39,070 bases of DNA from an uncultured Blautia sp. (GTDB lineage Bacteria > Bacillota > Clostridia > Lachnospirales > Lachnospiraceae), in assembly GCA_934364795.1 (NCBI GenBank), contig CAKRMK010000034.1, forward strand, positions 1 to 39,070, written 5' to 3'. Made by a program: the position numbers and the translations under genes. Shown one piece after another: positions 7,602 through 16,888 of the stretch. The first letter of the stretch is position 1, and each line of letters opens with the position of its first letter. A model generated the notes under the pieces. It did not search any database. It worked only from the letters and a program-made list of their open reading frames with translations, and was not told where the DNA came from.

Positions 7602-9016
7602 TATTCCTGTCCATTCCAGCAATACGTGCAAAGCTTGCACGGTTCGATGTCAATAGATTTTTTCAGGTCATCCAGACGGTGATATTTCAGTGATGTAAAA
7701 TTCAGCTCACTGCGGATTTCTTCCAGCATTTCTTTATAATTGGTGGAATCCGGATTTGCATAGTCCTTAAGGATCTTATCCGATACATTGTCACCTTCAC
7801 GCTTGGCAATCACCCGTCTTGTGATCAGATCCATTTCCGATTTGGATCTGGAAAAATTCAGGTATTTACATCCATATAACAACGGAGGACAAGCGGGACG
7901 GATATGGACTTCCTTAGCCCCATTATTGTAAAGAAATTCCGTTGTCTCACGAAGCTGGGTTCCTCTTACAATAGAGTCGTCAATCATCAGAAGGCTCTTA
8001 TCCTTGATCAGCTTATGTACCGGGATCAGCTTCATTCTTGCAATCAGATTACGCTGGCTCTGCTGTGTAGGCATAAAAGATCTTGGCCAGGTAGGGGTAT
8101 ATTTAATAAACGGACGGGCAAAAGGCACTCCGGAACGATTGGCATAACCGATGGCATGTGCAATACCGGAATCCGGCACTCCTGCAACAAGATCCGGATT
8201 TACTTCACCTGCATCTCTTCCGGCAAGGATATCTCCGCATTTATAACGCATTTCTTCTACGTTTACGCCCTCGTAAGTGGAGGTAGGATATCCATAATAT
8301 ACCCAGAGGAAAGAACAGATCCGCATTTTGTCTCCTGGCTTTTGCAGAACCTGAACCCCTTCCGGTGTAATAAAGTCAATTTCTCCAGGACCTAATTCTT
8401 TCAGATCCTCATAGCCCAGATTGATATAAGCATGACTCTCAAAGGAAGCACAGCATGCCCCCTCTTTTTTACCGATTACAAGAGGTGTCCGTCCCAGGCG
8501 GTCACGGGCTGCATAGATTCCCTCATTTGACATGATCAGCAAGGTCATGGAACCTTCTATTACTTCCTGTGCATAGCGGATTCCTTCCACAATGCTGTCT
8601 TTCTGGTTGATCAGCGCAGCCGTCACCTCTGTAGGGTTCACACTGCCTCCGCTCATTTCCAGAAAATGGGTATGTCCATCCTTGAAACACTTATTCACCA
8701 GAGCTTCGATATTATTGATCTTACCAACTGTAGTAATGGCAAAATTGCCAAGATGGGAACGTACCAGAAGCGGCTGTGGCTCATTGTCGGAAATACAGCC
8801 GATTCCCAGATTTCCAGCCATCTCTGCCACATCCTTGTCAAACTTGGTACGGAAGGGAGAGTTCTCAATATTGTGGATCACACGGTTAAATCCATCCTGT
8901 GCTCCATATACTGCCATTCCGCCTCGCCTTGTTCCCAGATGGGAATGATAGTCAATTCCAAAAAAAAGATCCATCACACAATCAGACTTTGATGCTACTC
9001 CAAAAATTCCACCCAT
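7601..9016 (-). CDS. PurF-like amidophosphoribosyltransferase paralogue lacking the catalytic N-terminal Cys
   Basis: 471 residues with the full PurF layout. An N-terminal Ntn glutaminase-type domain (IDYHSHLGTRRGGMAV, LLVRSHLGNFAITTVGKINN) is followed by a phosphoribosyltransferase domain with the PRPP loop LLMIDDSIVRGTQ. Cysteines match the [4Fe-4S] ligands of Bacillus PurF: CSFLWVYYGYP, LLYGCKYL and C-terminal PCKLCTYC. The start reads MGGIFGV, so the residue after Met is Gly where active PurF exposes Cys as glutaminase nucleophile. The canonical reaction is PRPP plus glutamine to phosphoribosylamine. This protein might use ammonia or have another role. Lies 16 bases after fbp and overlaps the YARHG gene. 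Annotation pipelines will call it purF; I withhold the symbol. Confidence 0.9.
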   Translation of the reverse strand: MGGIFGVASKSDCVMDLFFGIDYHSHLGTRRGGMAVYGAQDGFNRVIHNIENSPFRTKFDKDVAEMAGNLGIGCISDNEPQPLLVRSHLGNFAITTVGKINNIEALVNKCFKDGHTHFLEMSGGSVNPTEVTAALINQKDSIVEGIRYAQEVIEGSMTLLIMSNEGIYAARDRLGRTPLVIGKKEGACCASFESHAYINLGYEDLKELGPGEIDFITPEGVQVLQKPGDKMRICSFLWVYYGYPTSTYEGVNVEEMRYKCGDILAGRDAGEVNPDLVAGVPDSGIAHAIGYANRSGVPFARPFIKYTPTWPRSFMPTQQSQRNLIARMKLIPVHKLIKDKSLLMIDDSIVRGTQLRETTEFLYNNGAKEVHIRPACPPLLYGCKYLNFSRSKSEMDLITRRVIAKREGDNVSDKILKDYANPDSTNYKEMLEEIRSELNFTSLKYHRLDDLKKSIDIEPCKLCTYCWNGQE

Positions 9017-9032
9017 TTTTTCTTACGTCTCC

Positions 9033-10991
9033 TTATTTTTTCTCCTTTATAACACCTTTTCTGTAGGCATCCAAAAGCTGTTTCAGCTCCTGAATTCGTT
9101 CTTTGAGCGCCTTACCATTGTCTGTGTCACCTACCAGAGCCCTTCTGGGATTGTAATGCACAGCTACCCGGTTCGACACAATGTCCCTCTCTGTTGCCAC
9201 TGCATCCTCTGCCGAAGTAAAAGGCTCATGTGCAGTAAGACTTAAACCGTAGGAACTGTATATCAGAGTATATCCGGCTATACCAGTCACATTCCGGTAT
9301 GCCTCACAGAAACCACCGTCAATTACGATCACCTTGCCGCCGCACTTCACCGGATTTTCTCCTTCTAACTGGTGTACCGGCACATGACCGTTGATGATAT
9401 GCCCTTTTTTTGGATCCAGTCCAAATTCCTCAAGCATACGGTTCACCACCTCTTCCTGTTCCCAGAGGTGATAATAGGCATTCTTTTTTTCTTTGTGAGT
9501 TTCTTTGTCTGCAATAAAATACCGCTCAAAAGTGGTCATTTTATCTTTTCCGTAAAGAGGAGAATTAGGCCCTGCCCAGATATACCACAAAATATCCTGG
9601 CTTGCCTTTTTCTCTTTTTCATCTACTGTGAAAAATGCTTTTCTCACGTAGGTTTCCAGTTTATCATATAAAGCCTTGCCTTTACAAGTCTCTCCGTAAA
9701 TCTCAACTTCTTTAAATGTGCCATCCTCATTAAGAGGAATGCTGCCGTGAAACAGAAGATTTCCATTGTATGTCTTATAAAGACCGCCTTTATCCAGTAA
9801 AAGCTGCATATGATTCTGAAGCTTCTCGCAGTTGCGAAATGCAGAAGTAAGACGCTCCATCACTTCTTTTTCTCCATCTGTAAGCTCATAAGGATGTTCC
9901 CAGTCAACAGTAGGGAAGTTCCGGTCTAATAACTGATGCTCACTGCCATCCAAAAGGCTGACTGTCCCTTTTTCAGGATTGATCCGCTCCAGCATACACC
10001 GGTTTTCCATCTGAAAATCCGGATGTTCCTTGGCAAGTGCTCCTTCTAATTTAAACTGGATGACAGCAATGGCCTTGTGCATTTTGCGGCTTAATTCTTT
10101 TTCCAGTGCATTGTAGTTAGACGGGTTTCCATGAACTTCAAAAACCTCACAGGGATCATCCCCGTATACTTCCATGGCAAAAGCAGCCAGAGGCATCATG
10201 TTGATTCCGTATCCATCTTCCAGAATATCAAGATTTCCATAGCGGATGCTGTTGCGGATCACTGTTGCCATGCAGGCAGCCTGCCCTACAGCCGCGCCCA
10301 TCCACACCACATCATGATTTCCCCACTGGATATCAAGGGAATGATAATCCATAAGGCGGTCCATAATAAAATGCGGTCCCGGGCCTCTGTCATAAATATC
10401 ACCCAGAATATGAAGATGATCTACAACCAGCCTTTGTATCAGCTCTGCCAGGGCAATGATAAAATTCTCTGCGCGGCCGATGTCAATAATAGTATCCACA
10501 ATGGCATCATAATACGCTTCTTTGTCCAATACCTCTGCTTTTTCCGTGATCAGCTCTTCGATCACATAGGCATAATCAGCAGGCAAAGCCTTACGGACCT
10601 TAGACCTTGTATATTTGGAAGCAGTTGTTTTACACAGCTCGATCAGACGGTACAACGTGATCTTATACCAGTTCTCCATGTCCGTCTCTGTTTTCTTTAC
10701 ATAGGCGATCTTCTCTTTTGGATAATACACAAGAGTAGCAAGAGAACGCTTGTCACTGTTACTCAAAGTGTGTCCGAATACATCGTCTATTTTTTTCCGC
10801 ACTGCACCGGAACCGTTCCTTAACACATGGGAAAAAGCCTCATACTCCCCGTGGATGTCGGAAAGAAAATGTTCCGTTCCTTTAGGAAGATTGAGAATAG
10901 ACTGAAGGTTGATGATCTCGGTGGAAGCTTTCCCAATAGTGGGATAAAGCTCCGCCAGGCGTTGCAGATAACGTAATTCTTCTGTTTTCAT
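9033..10991 (-). CDS. fbp: Fructose-1,6-bisphosphatase, class III
   Basis: 652 residues, the usual size for the Firmicute class III enzyme, unrelated in sequence to E. coli Fbp. Metallophosphatase signature blocks are FLSDIHGEYEAF, LGDIYDRGPGPHFIMD, WGNHDVVWMGA and a late INGHVPVHQLEGE. It hydrolyses fructose 1,6-bisphosphate in gluconeogenesis, in the cytoplasm. The start MKTEELRYL is chosen because AGGAGG lies four bases upstream. An upstream in-frame extension of 11 codons has no ribosome site. It lies 85 bases after polC and 16 bases before the purF-like gene. The 85-base gap holds no clear terminator, so read-through from polC is likely. Confidence 0.96.
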   Translation of the reverse strand: MKTEELRYLQRLAELYPTIGKASTEIINLQSILNLPKGTEHFLSDIHGEYEAFSHVLRNGSGAVRKKIDDVFGHTLSNSDKRSLATLVYYPKEKIAYVKKTETDMENWYKITLYRLIELCKTTASKYTRSKVRKALPADYAYVIEELITEKAEVLDKEAYYDAIVDTIIDIGRAENFIIALAELIQRLVVDHLHILGDIYDRGPGPHFIMDRLMDYHSLDIQWGNHDVVWMGAAVGQAACMATVIRNSIRYGNLDILEDGYGINMMPLAAFAMEVYGDDPCEVFEVHGNPSNYNALEKELSRKMHKAIAVIQFKLEGALAKEHPDFQMENRCMLERINPEKGTVSLLDGSEHQLLDRNFPTVDWEHPYELTDGEKEVMERLTSAFRNCEKLQNHMQLLLDKGGLYKTYNGNLLFHGSIPLNEDGTFKEVEIYGETCKGKALYDKLETYVRKAFFTVDEKEKKASQDILWYIWAGPNSPLYGKDKMTTFERYFIADKETHKEKKNAYYHLWEQEEVVNRMLEEFGLDPKKGHIINGHVPVHQLEGENPVKCGGKVIVIDGGFCEAYRNVTGIAGYTLIYSSYGLSLTAHEPFTSAEDAVATERDIVSNRVAVHYNPRRALVGDTDNGKALKERIQELKQLLDAYRKGVIKEKK

Positions 10992-11076
10992 GGAACCTCC
11001 TGTTTGTGTGAAATTTTCAAGCAACTACAAAAAAAGATTCAATTTGTGCAGCTGTACCAGTTACTTTTATGATAAA

Positions 11077-14000
11077 TCATCCTGCATTAGTGGAAAAATC
11101 AAACAGTGAAATCTGGTTGGACTGTGGAATATCTCCAAACAATCCCAGCTTATCCATCAGGTCGATAACGGTTTTGCTGACCTTGGTTCTGTCACGGAAA
11201 TCATCCTTGGAGAGGAATCTTCCCTGTACGGCTGCATCTACCACAGCATCAGCAGCTTTATCTCCAAGACCTTCTATGGAATCTATGGAAGGCATCAGTT
11301 TTCCTTCTATGATCTGGAAACGGTGAGCCTTTGCCCGGTAAATATCAATTGGCATAAAATCATAGCCTCTTGCGTACATCTCCTGGACAATACGCATATC
11401 CTTCAGGGTATCCTGCTCTTTTTTGGAGGCAGCGTCGCCTTTTTTACGGATTTCTGCCATATAAAATTCCAGTTTTTCTTTTCCCATACACATCAGCTCA
11501 TAGGAAAAAGCTGTGGCACGGATACTGAAATATGCCCCATAATAAGCAAGCGGCTGGAACACCTTAAACCAGGCAATTCGATAAGCCATCATAACATAGG
11601 CTGCCGCATGGGCTTTCGGGAACATGTACTTGATCTTTTTGCAGGACCATATGTACCAGTCCGGAACACCATGTTCTTTCATGGTAGTGATCCATTCGTC
11701 ACGAAGTCCTTTTCCTTTACGGACACTTTCCATAATGGTAAATGCAAGACCACTTTCCACACCCTGACCGATAAGATAGATCATAATATCATCTCGGGTA
11801 CAGATTGCAGTGGAAATGGTTGCCTTACCCTCTTCAATAAGGGTCTGGGCATTTCCCAGCCATACATCAGTACCATGGGAAAGTCCGGCAATACGAACCA
11901 GGTCGGAAAAATATTTCGGCTTGGTATCCACAAGCATCTGCATGGCAAAATCAGTACCAAACTCTGGAATGCCAAGGCAGCCAAGCTTACAGCCGCCAAT
12001 ATCCTTGGGCTCAATTCCAAGTGCCTCTGTACTGGCAAATAACGACATGACCGCTTTATCATCAAGAGGAACCTCCCTTGCATTTAAGTCTGTCATATCC
12101 TCAAGGGTACGGATCATGGTAGGATCATCGTGTCCCAGAATATCCAGCTTCAGAAGGTTTCCATCAATGGAATGGTAATCAAAATGGGTGGTGATAAATC
12201 CACTGCTGGAATCGTTTGCCGGATACTGGACCGGGGTAAATTTCTCAATTTCTTCTCCCATGGGAAGTACAATAATACCTCCCGGGTGCTGGCCTGTACT
12301 TCGCCTGATACCGGTACAGCCCTGTACAATACGGTTGATCTCGCAGGAACGCTTGTGCTGTCCCCGCTCTTCAAAATAATTCTTCACATATCCGAAAGCA
12401 GTCTTATCGGCAAGAGTACCAATGGTACCTGCCTTAAAGGTCTGGCCTTTTCCGAATATAACTTCTGTATAATGATGGGCGTTTGACTGATATTCTCCTG
12501 AGAAGTTAAGGTCAATATCAGGCTCCTTATCTCCCTTAAATCCAAGGAATGTTTCAAATGGAATGTCAAAGCCCTGTTTGGTCATCTTGGTACCACATTT
12601 CGGACAGATACGGTCCGGCATGTCACATCCTGCCATACCTGCAAATGCCTTAATCTCCGGAGAATCAAAATCACTGTACTTACAATCCGGATTGGGGCAA
12701 AGATAGTGAGGCGGAAGGGGATTTACCTCCGTAATACCTGACATGGTTGCTGCCAGAGAGGATCCTACAGAACCTCTTGAACCTACCAGATATCCGTCTG
12801 CATTTGACTTCCACACCAGTTTCTGTGCAATAATATACATGACGGCATATCCATTGGAAATAATAGAGTTCAGTTCCTTATCCAGACGGTCCTCCACGAT
12901 TTTCGGAAGGACTTCCCCATACATTTCATGGGCTTTCTGGAAACACATATCCTTCAAATCCTGGTCCGAATTCTCGATAACCGGCGGATATTTATCCGGA
13001 TGGATGGGTGACATTTTCTCTATCATATCCGCTATCTTTACCGTATTTGCAATTACCACTTCCTCTGCCTTTTCACTTCCCAGATAAGAAAATTCTTCCA
13101 GCATTTCTTCTGTTGTACGAAGATACAAAGGTGCCTGATTATCTGCATCTTTAAAGCCACTTCCGGCCATAATGATACGTCTGTAGATTTCATCCTGGGG
13201 ATCCATAAAATGCACATCACAGGTGGCAACTACAGGCTTATTAAACTGTTCCCCTAATTTCACGATTTTTTTGTTGATCTCGATCAAGTCTTCTTTGGAA
13301 TGAATGGTATCATTTTTCTCATCTTCGATCATGAACATATTGTTCCCAAGAGGCTGGATTTCCAGATAATCATAAAAGCTTACAAGCCTTGCAATTTCCG
13401 GCTCTGGCGCATTACGAAGAAGTGCCTGGTAAAGCTCTCCTGCTTCGCAGGCGCTTCCGATCAGCAGCCCGTCCCTGTGAGCTTCAAAAATACTCTTTGG
13501 CACACGGGGTCTGTGATTGAAATATTTAATATGGGACTGGCTTACCAGCTTGTACAAATTAATTCTTCCAGTTTCATTTCGCATGAAAATAACAGCATGA
13601 TAAGTAGGAAGCTTCTTAATGGTATCCGGGGAAATTTTCCCCTGCTCATTAAGCTGGTCTACATCTGTAATCTCTCTTTGTGCACACATATCCACAAATT
13701 TTTCAAAAATACGTGCCGTACATTCTGCATCGTCTACTGCACGGTGATGATGATCCAGAGAAACACCAACTGCTTTTGCAACGGTATCCAGTTTGAAACG
13801 GTTCAGTGCCGGCAAAAGGAATCTTGCCATACCAACCGTATCCACATAGGTAAAATCATTGGGAATGCCCATTCTGTTGCAGTTTTCAATAATAAAACTC
13901 ATATCGAAATCTGCATTGTGCGCCACCATTGTAGCTCCTTCACAAAATTTCAGGAATTTTGGTAATATTTCTTCAATTGGCGGGGCATCCATAACCATAC

Positions 14001-15591
14001 TGTCATTAATGCTGGTAAGCTGCTCTATTCTAAAAGGAATTGGCACCTTGGGATTGACAAATGTGGAAAAACGATCTGTAATTTTGCCATTTTCCACAAG
14101 AACAGCTCCGATTTCAATAATCTTACAGGTAAGAGGAGAAAATCCGGTAGTCTCTATATCAAAAACTACAAACCGCCCGTTAAGGGACTGTCCTTTTGGA
14201 TTAGTGACCATACCTTTTAAGTCATCTACCAGATAGGCCTCCATGCCATAAAGAACTTTAAAATCAGATTCTTTTGGCACACAGCCGCCCCAGGCATCAA
14301 AGCAGTGATTTGCCTCCGGGAAAGCCTGCACAACACCGTGGTCTGTAATGGCAATGGCCGGCATTCCCCACTCATAGGCACGTTTTACAAGGGCTTTTGC
14401 CTCTGTAACACCATCCATGTCACTCATTTTGGTATGACAGTGAAGCTCCACTCTTTTCTGGGGACTGGTATCCATTCTGGTGCTGCGAAAATCAGCAATT
14501 TTTTTGATTCCGGAAATAGAGCCGATGGTCAGCTCGCTGTCAAAACGGTCAATGGAAGTGACACCTTTGATCTTCAAAAAGGCGCCTTTTTTCACATGCT
14601 CTGTAACTTCCGGCACCTGCTCATTACGCAGAAACATTTTTACAGTGATGGAATCGGTAAAGTCCGTAACAGGGAAAATCAGGATTGTCTTTTCGTTTCG
14701 GATTTCTCTTGCTTCCACTTCCATAACCTGGCAGCGGATGATTACCTCTCCCATTTCCTGAACAATATTTTCCAGTGGAATCGGCTCTCCTTCGAAATCT
14801 CTTCCATATATAACGTCCGGATTTGGATCCTTTCGGTAACCACCTCTGAAATCGCCCCATTTGCCTTTTTTCTCGAATGGCTTCTTTTCGAAGGTTTTCT
14901 GCTCTTTTGCAGCCTCCTGTTTTTTCTCCGGTTTGGCTGCTGCTTTCTCTGTTTTTTTGCTTTCCTTTTCTTCCCCGGACGCGTCCTCTTCTTCCTTCTT
15001 CTGTGCTGAAACTTTGGCGTTTTTCAATACATTTGCCACTTCCTGCTGAATCTGGATCGCTGCATTTTTGCGGTATTTGCTCTCTTCTGTCTCCACGTAA
15101 TCCAGAGAAACCTTCAGGTTCATTCCGCATCTCTCACAAAATACTTTGTGCAGATATTCAATGAGGATCTCACTTTTCTGCCTTGCGATCACGGAATCCG
15201 GAAGCAGCATATTCAGACACTCCTCATCTGGAAAGGTAATCTGAGCCTGCTTGAACAGATTATATTCCAGCATATTGTAATTGCGAAGCTCCAATTCCAT
15301 ACTGGAGCGGTAAGTATCCAGAAAATTCTTCGGCGTGTACTGCCTGGATAAATGAAACTTCTCAATTACTTTCACGCTGACCTCAATTCCCGGAAAACAC
15401 TGTCTTTTAATCTGATCTTCCAGGGCAAAAATATGCTTTTTGTGAATCCAGCGGTCACTTCTAAGATAAACACGCACGCAGGTTTTCGCCGGATTACAGG
15501 CAACCTTTGTGACGGTCACATCATCGAGAAGTTCACTTAATTCCTGCTTTAGTTTTAAATTTGGAAATACGTCAAAAAATTCTTTTTCCAT
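11077..15591 (-). CDS. polC: DNA polymerase III alpha subunit, PolC type (Gram-positive replicase)
   Basis: 1504 residues, somewhat longer than the ~1440 of Bacillus PolC. Order: N-terminal domain, a Lys/Glu-rich low-complexity linker (about 195-255), OB-fold (about 285-370), first part of PHP (HCHTKMSDMDG, about 384), inserted DnaQ-like proofreading exonuclease (FVVFDIETTGFSP, about 473), rest of PHP, then the C-family polymerase core. The core carries a zinc-binding cluster (CPNPDCKYSD and CPKCGTKM) and the catalytic DIDLNFSGEY (about 1027). It is the leading-strand replicase. The ribosome site is weak (AAGGTG, distant). It lies 35 bases after ispG, so it probably shares its transcript, as is common in Lachnospiraceae. 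Antisense ORFs over this gene are shadows. Confidence 0.98.
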   Translation of the reverse strand: MEKEFFDVFPNLKLKQELSELLDDVTVTKVACNPAKTCVRVYLRSDRWIHKKHIFALEDQIKRQCFPGIEVSVKVIEKFHLSRQYTPKNFLDTYRSSMELELRNYNMLEYNLFKQAQITFPDEECLNMLLPDSVIARQKSEILIEYLHKVFCERCGMNLKVSLDYVETEESKYRKNAAIQIQQEVANVLKNAKVSAQKKEEEDASGEEKESKKTEKAAAKPEKKQEAAKEQKTFEKKPFEKKGKWGDFRGGYRKDPNPDVIYGRDFEGEPIPLENIVQEMGEVIIRCQVMEVEAREIRNEKTILIFPVTDFTDSITVKMFLRNEQVPEVTEHVKKGAFLKIKGVTSIDRFDSELTIGSISGIKKIADFRSTRMDTSPQKRVELHCHTKMSDMDGVTEAKALVKRAYEWGMPAIAITDHGVVQAFPEANHCFDAWGGCVPKESDFKVLYGMEAYLVDDLKGMVTNPKGQSLNGRFVVFDIETTGFSPLTCKIIEIGAVLVENGKITDRFSTFVNPKVPIPFRIEQLTSINDSMVMDAPPIEEILPKFLKFCEGATMVAHNADFDMSFIIENCNRMGIPNDFTYVDTVGMARFLLPALNRFKLDTVAKAVGVSLDHHHRAVDDAECTARIFEKFVDMCAQREITDVDQLNEQGKISPDTIKKLPTYHAVIFMRNETGRINLYKLVSQSHIKYFNHRPRVPKSIFEAHRDGLLIGSACEAGELYQALLRNAPEPEIARLVSFYDYLEIQPLGNNMFMIEDEKNDTIHSKEDLIEINKKIVKLGEQFNKPVVATCDVHFMDPQDEIYRRIIMAGSGFKDADNQAPLYLRTTEEMLEEFSYLGSEKAEEVVIANTVKIADMIEKMSPIHPDKYPPVIENSDQDLKDMCFQKAHEMYGEVLPKIVEDRLDKELNSIISNGYAVMYIIAQKLVWKSNADGYLVGSRGSVGSSLAATMSGITEVNPLPPHYLCPNPDCKYSDFDSPEIKAFAGMAGCDMPDRICPKCGTKMTKQGFDIPFETFLGFKGDKEPDIDLNFSGEYQSNAHHYTEVIFGKGQTFKAGTIGTLADKTAFGYVKNYFEERGQHKRSCEINRIVQGCTGIRRSTGQHPGGIIVLPMGEEIEKFTPVQYPANDSSSGFITTHFDYHSIDGNLLKLDILGHDDPTMIRTLEDMTDLNAREVPLDDKAVMSLFASTEALGIEPKDIGGCKLGCLGIPEFGTDFAMQMLVDTKPKYFSDLVRIAGLSHGTDVWLGNAQTLIEEGKATISTAICTRDDIMIYLIGQGVESGLAFTIMESVRKGKGLRDEWITTMKEHGVPDWYIWSCKKIKYMFPKAHAAAYVMMAYRIAWFKVFQPLAYYGAYFSIRATAFSYELMCMGKEKLEFYMAEIRKKGDAASKKEQDTLKDMRIVQEMYARGYDFMPIDIYRAKAHRFQIIEGKLMPSIDSIEGLGDKAADAVVDAAVQGRFLSKDDFRDRTKVSKTVIDLMDKLGLFGDIPQSNQISLFDFSTNAG

Positions 15592-15626
15592 TTATAGAAT
15601 ATACACCTTCTGTTTGTTATCTGTAA

Positions 15627-16691
15627 TTAATGTTGTGTGTTTTCCCAGTTTTCCAGCTCTTCACGCAAAGTATCAAGAAGCTGGTCTTCCGGCACTTTCT
15701 TTATGATTTCTCCGCCTTTGATCAGAAGTCCTACCCCTGCGCCTCCTGCAATTCCAAGGTCCGCCTCTTTGGCCTCTCCCGGTCCGTTTACCACACATCC
15801 CATTACTGCCACTTTGATATCAAGAGGGATGTCCTGAACCATGGTTTCTACCTTATTTGCAAGGCCAATCAGGTCAATCTGGGTACGGCCGCAGGTTGGA
15901 CATGATACCACTTCTACACCGCCTTTTCGAAGGCCAAGTGTTTTCAGAATACGTTTGGCAGATTTTACTTCTTCAAGAGGGGCGCCGGTAAGAGAAACAC
16001 GGATGGTATCACCGATTCCCTGATATAAAATAATTCCAAGTCCTATAGCTGATTTGATATTTCCGGAATAAAGTGTTCCGGCCTCTGTAATTCCCACATG
16101 AAGTGGATAACTGGTCTGCTTTGCAATCAGCTCATGGGCTTTTGCACACATCATAACATCAGAGGATTTGATACTGATTACCAGATTGTCATAGCCAAGC
16201 TCCTCAATAATGTGCACTTTATCAAGGGCGCTTTCTACCAGACCCTCTGCGGTTACACCATGATATTTCTCCACCAGTTCTTTCTCCAGAGATCCGCTGT
16301 TTACACCTACACGGATAGGAATATTACGCTCTTTTGCCACATCTACAACAGCTTTGATACGTTCTGTGCTTCCAATATTTCCAGGATTGATACGGATCTT
16401 GTCTGCACCGTTTTCCATTGCTGCAATAGCAAGACGGTAGTCGAAATGGATATCCGCTACCAGCGGAATGTGGATCTGCTTCTTAATCTCCTTCAGTGCT
16501 CTGGCAGCTTCCATTGTGGGTACAGCACAGCGGATAATGTCACATCCGGCTGCTTCTAATGCAAGGATCTGCCCTACAGTTGCTTTTACATCTTCTGTTT
16601 TTGTATTTGTCATAGACTGGATGAGAATGGGATTTCCACCGCCAATTTTTTTATTTCCAATCTGAATTACTTTTGTATGATCTCTGTACAT
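15627..16691 (-). CDS. ispG: 4-hydroxy-3-methylbut-2-en-1-yl diphosphate synthase (flavodoxin-dependent)
   Basis: 354 residues, the size of the compact bacterial form. The N-terminal TIM-barrel begins IGGGNPILIQSMTNTKTEDV. The C-terminal domain supplies the [4Fe-4S] ligands in VSCPTCGRTQ and VMGCVVNGPGEA; the latter also carries the conserved Glu. It converts MEcPP to HMBPP in the MEP isoprenoid pathway in the cytoplasm. GGAGAAA stands eight bases before ATG. First gene of ispG-polC-fbp-purF-like-YARHG. The partners often found upstream (dxr, rseP) are not in this window; telA is there instead, with a terminator between. I could not identify a convincing promoter in the 197-base spacer. Confidence 0.97.
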   Translation of the reverse strand: MYRDHTKVIQIGNKKIGGGNPILIQSMTNTKTEDVKATVGQILALEAAGCDIIRCAVPTMEAARALKEIKKQIHIPLVADIHFDYRLAIAAMENGADKIRINPGNIGSTERIKAVVDVAKERNIPIRVGVNSGSLEKELVEKYHGVTAEGLVESALDKVHIIEELGYDNLVISIKSSDVMMCAKAHELIAKQTSYPLHVGITEAGTLYSGNIKSAIGLGIILYQGIGDTIRVSLTGAPLEEVKSAKRILKTLGLRKGGVEVVSCPTCGRTQIDLIGLANKVETMVQDIPLDIKVAVMGCVVNGPGEAKEADLGIAGGAGVGLLIKGGEIIKKVPEDQLLDTLREELENWENTQH

Positions 16692-16856
16692 ATATTTTTC
16701 TCCATAACCTTTCTTCTGCTCAAATATTCTTTCGTAATCTTTGTCAGGCAGAAACTTTTGTCTTTTTTAAAAGGACACGAAAGGGATGTCCGTTCAAGAC
16801 ACCCCTGCTGCATACTACTTTCACAGCATTTTATTTTTTGCAGGCAAAAACCTGAC

Positions 16857-16884
16857 AACAAAAATCCTGACACCTTTTGTGCCA
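16857..16884 (-). terminator. Probable terminator after telA
   Basis: Minus strand TGGCAC, loop AAAAG, GTGTCA (one G-U pair), then GGATTTTTGTTG. A second small CAGG/CCTG hairpin follows at 16841-16854. Confidence 0.5.
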
Positions 16885-16888
16885 TTCT

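Noticed and set aside
10131..10823. 230-codon plus-strand ORF
   Set aside because: Fully antisense to fbp, Cys/His/Ile-rich composition typical of a shadow frame, no ribosome site and no recognisable domain.
10992..11076. Purine riboswitch or terminator between polC and fbp/purF-like
   Set aside because: The gap is only 85 bases, with no conserved riboswitch core and no stable stem with a T-tract.
11323..12042. 239-codon plus-strand ORF, and similar ones at 13300-13965 and 14305-15009
   Set aside because: Antisense to polC, which is intact and conserved along its whole length; these frames show no domain or start signals.
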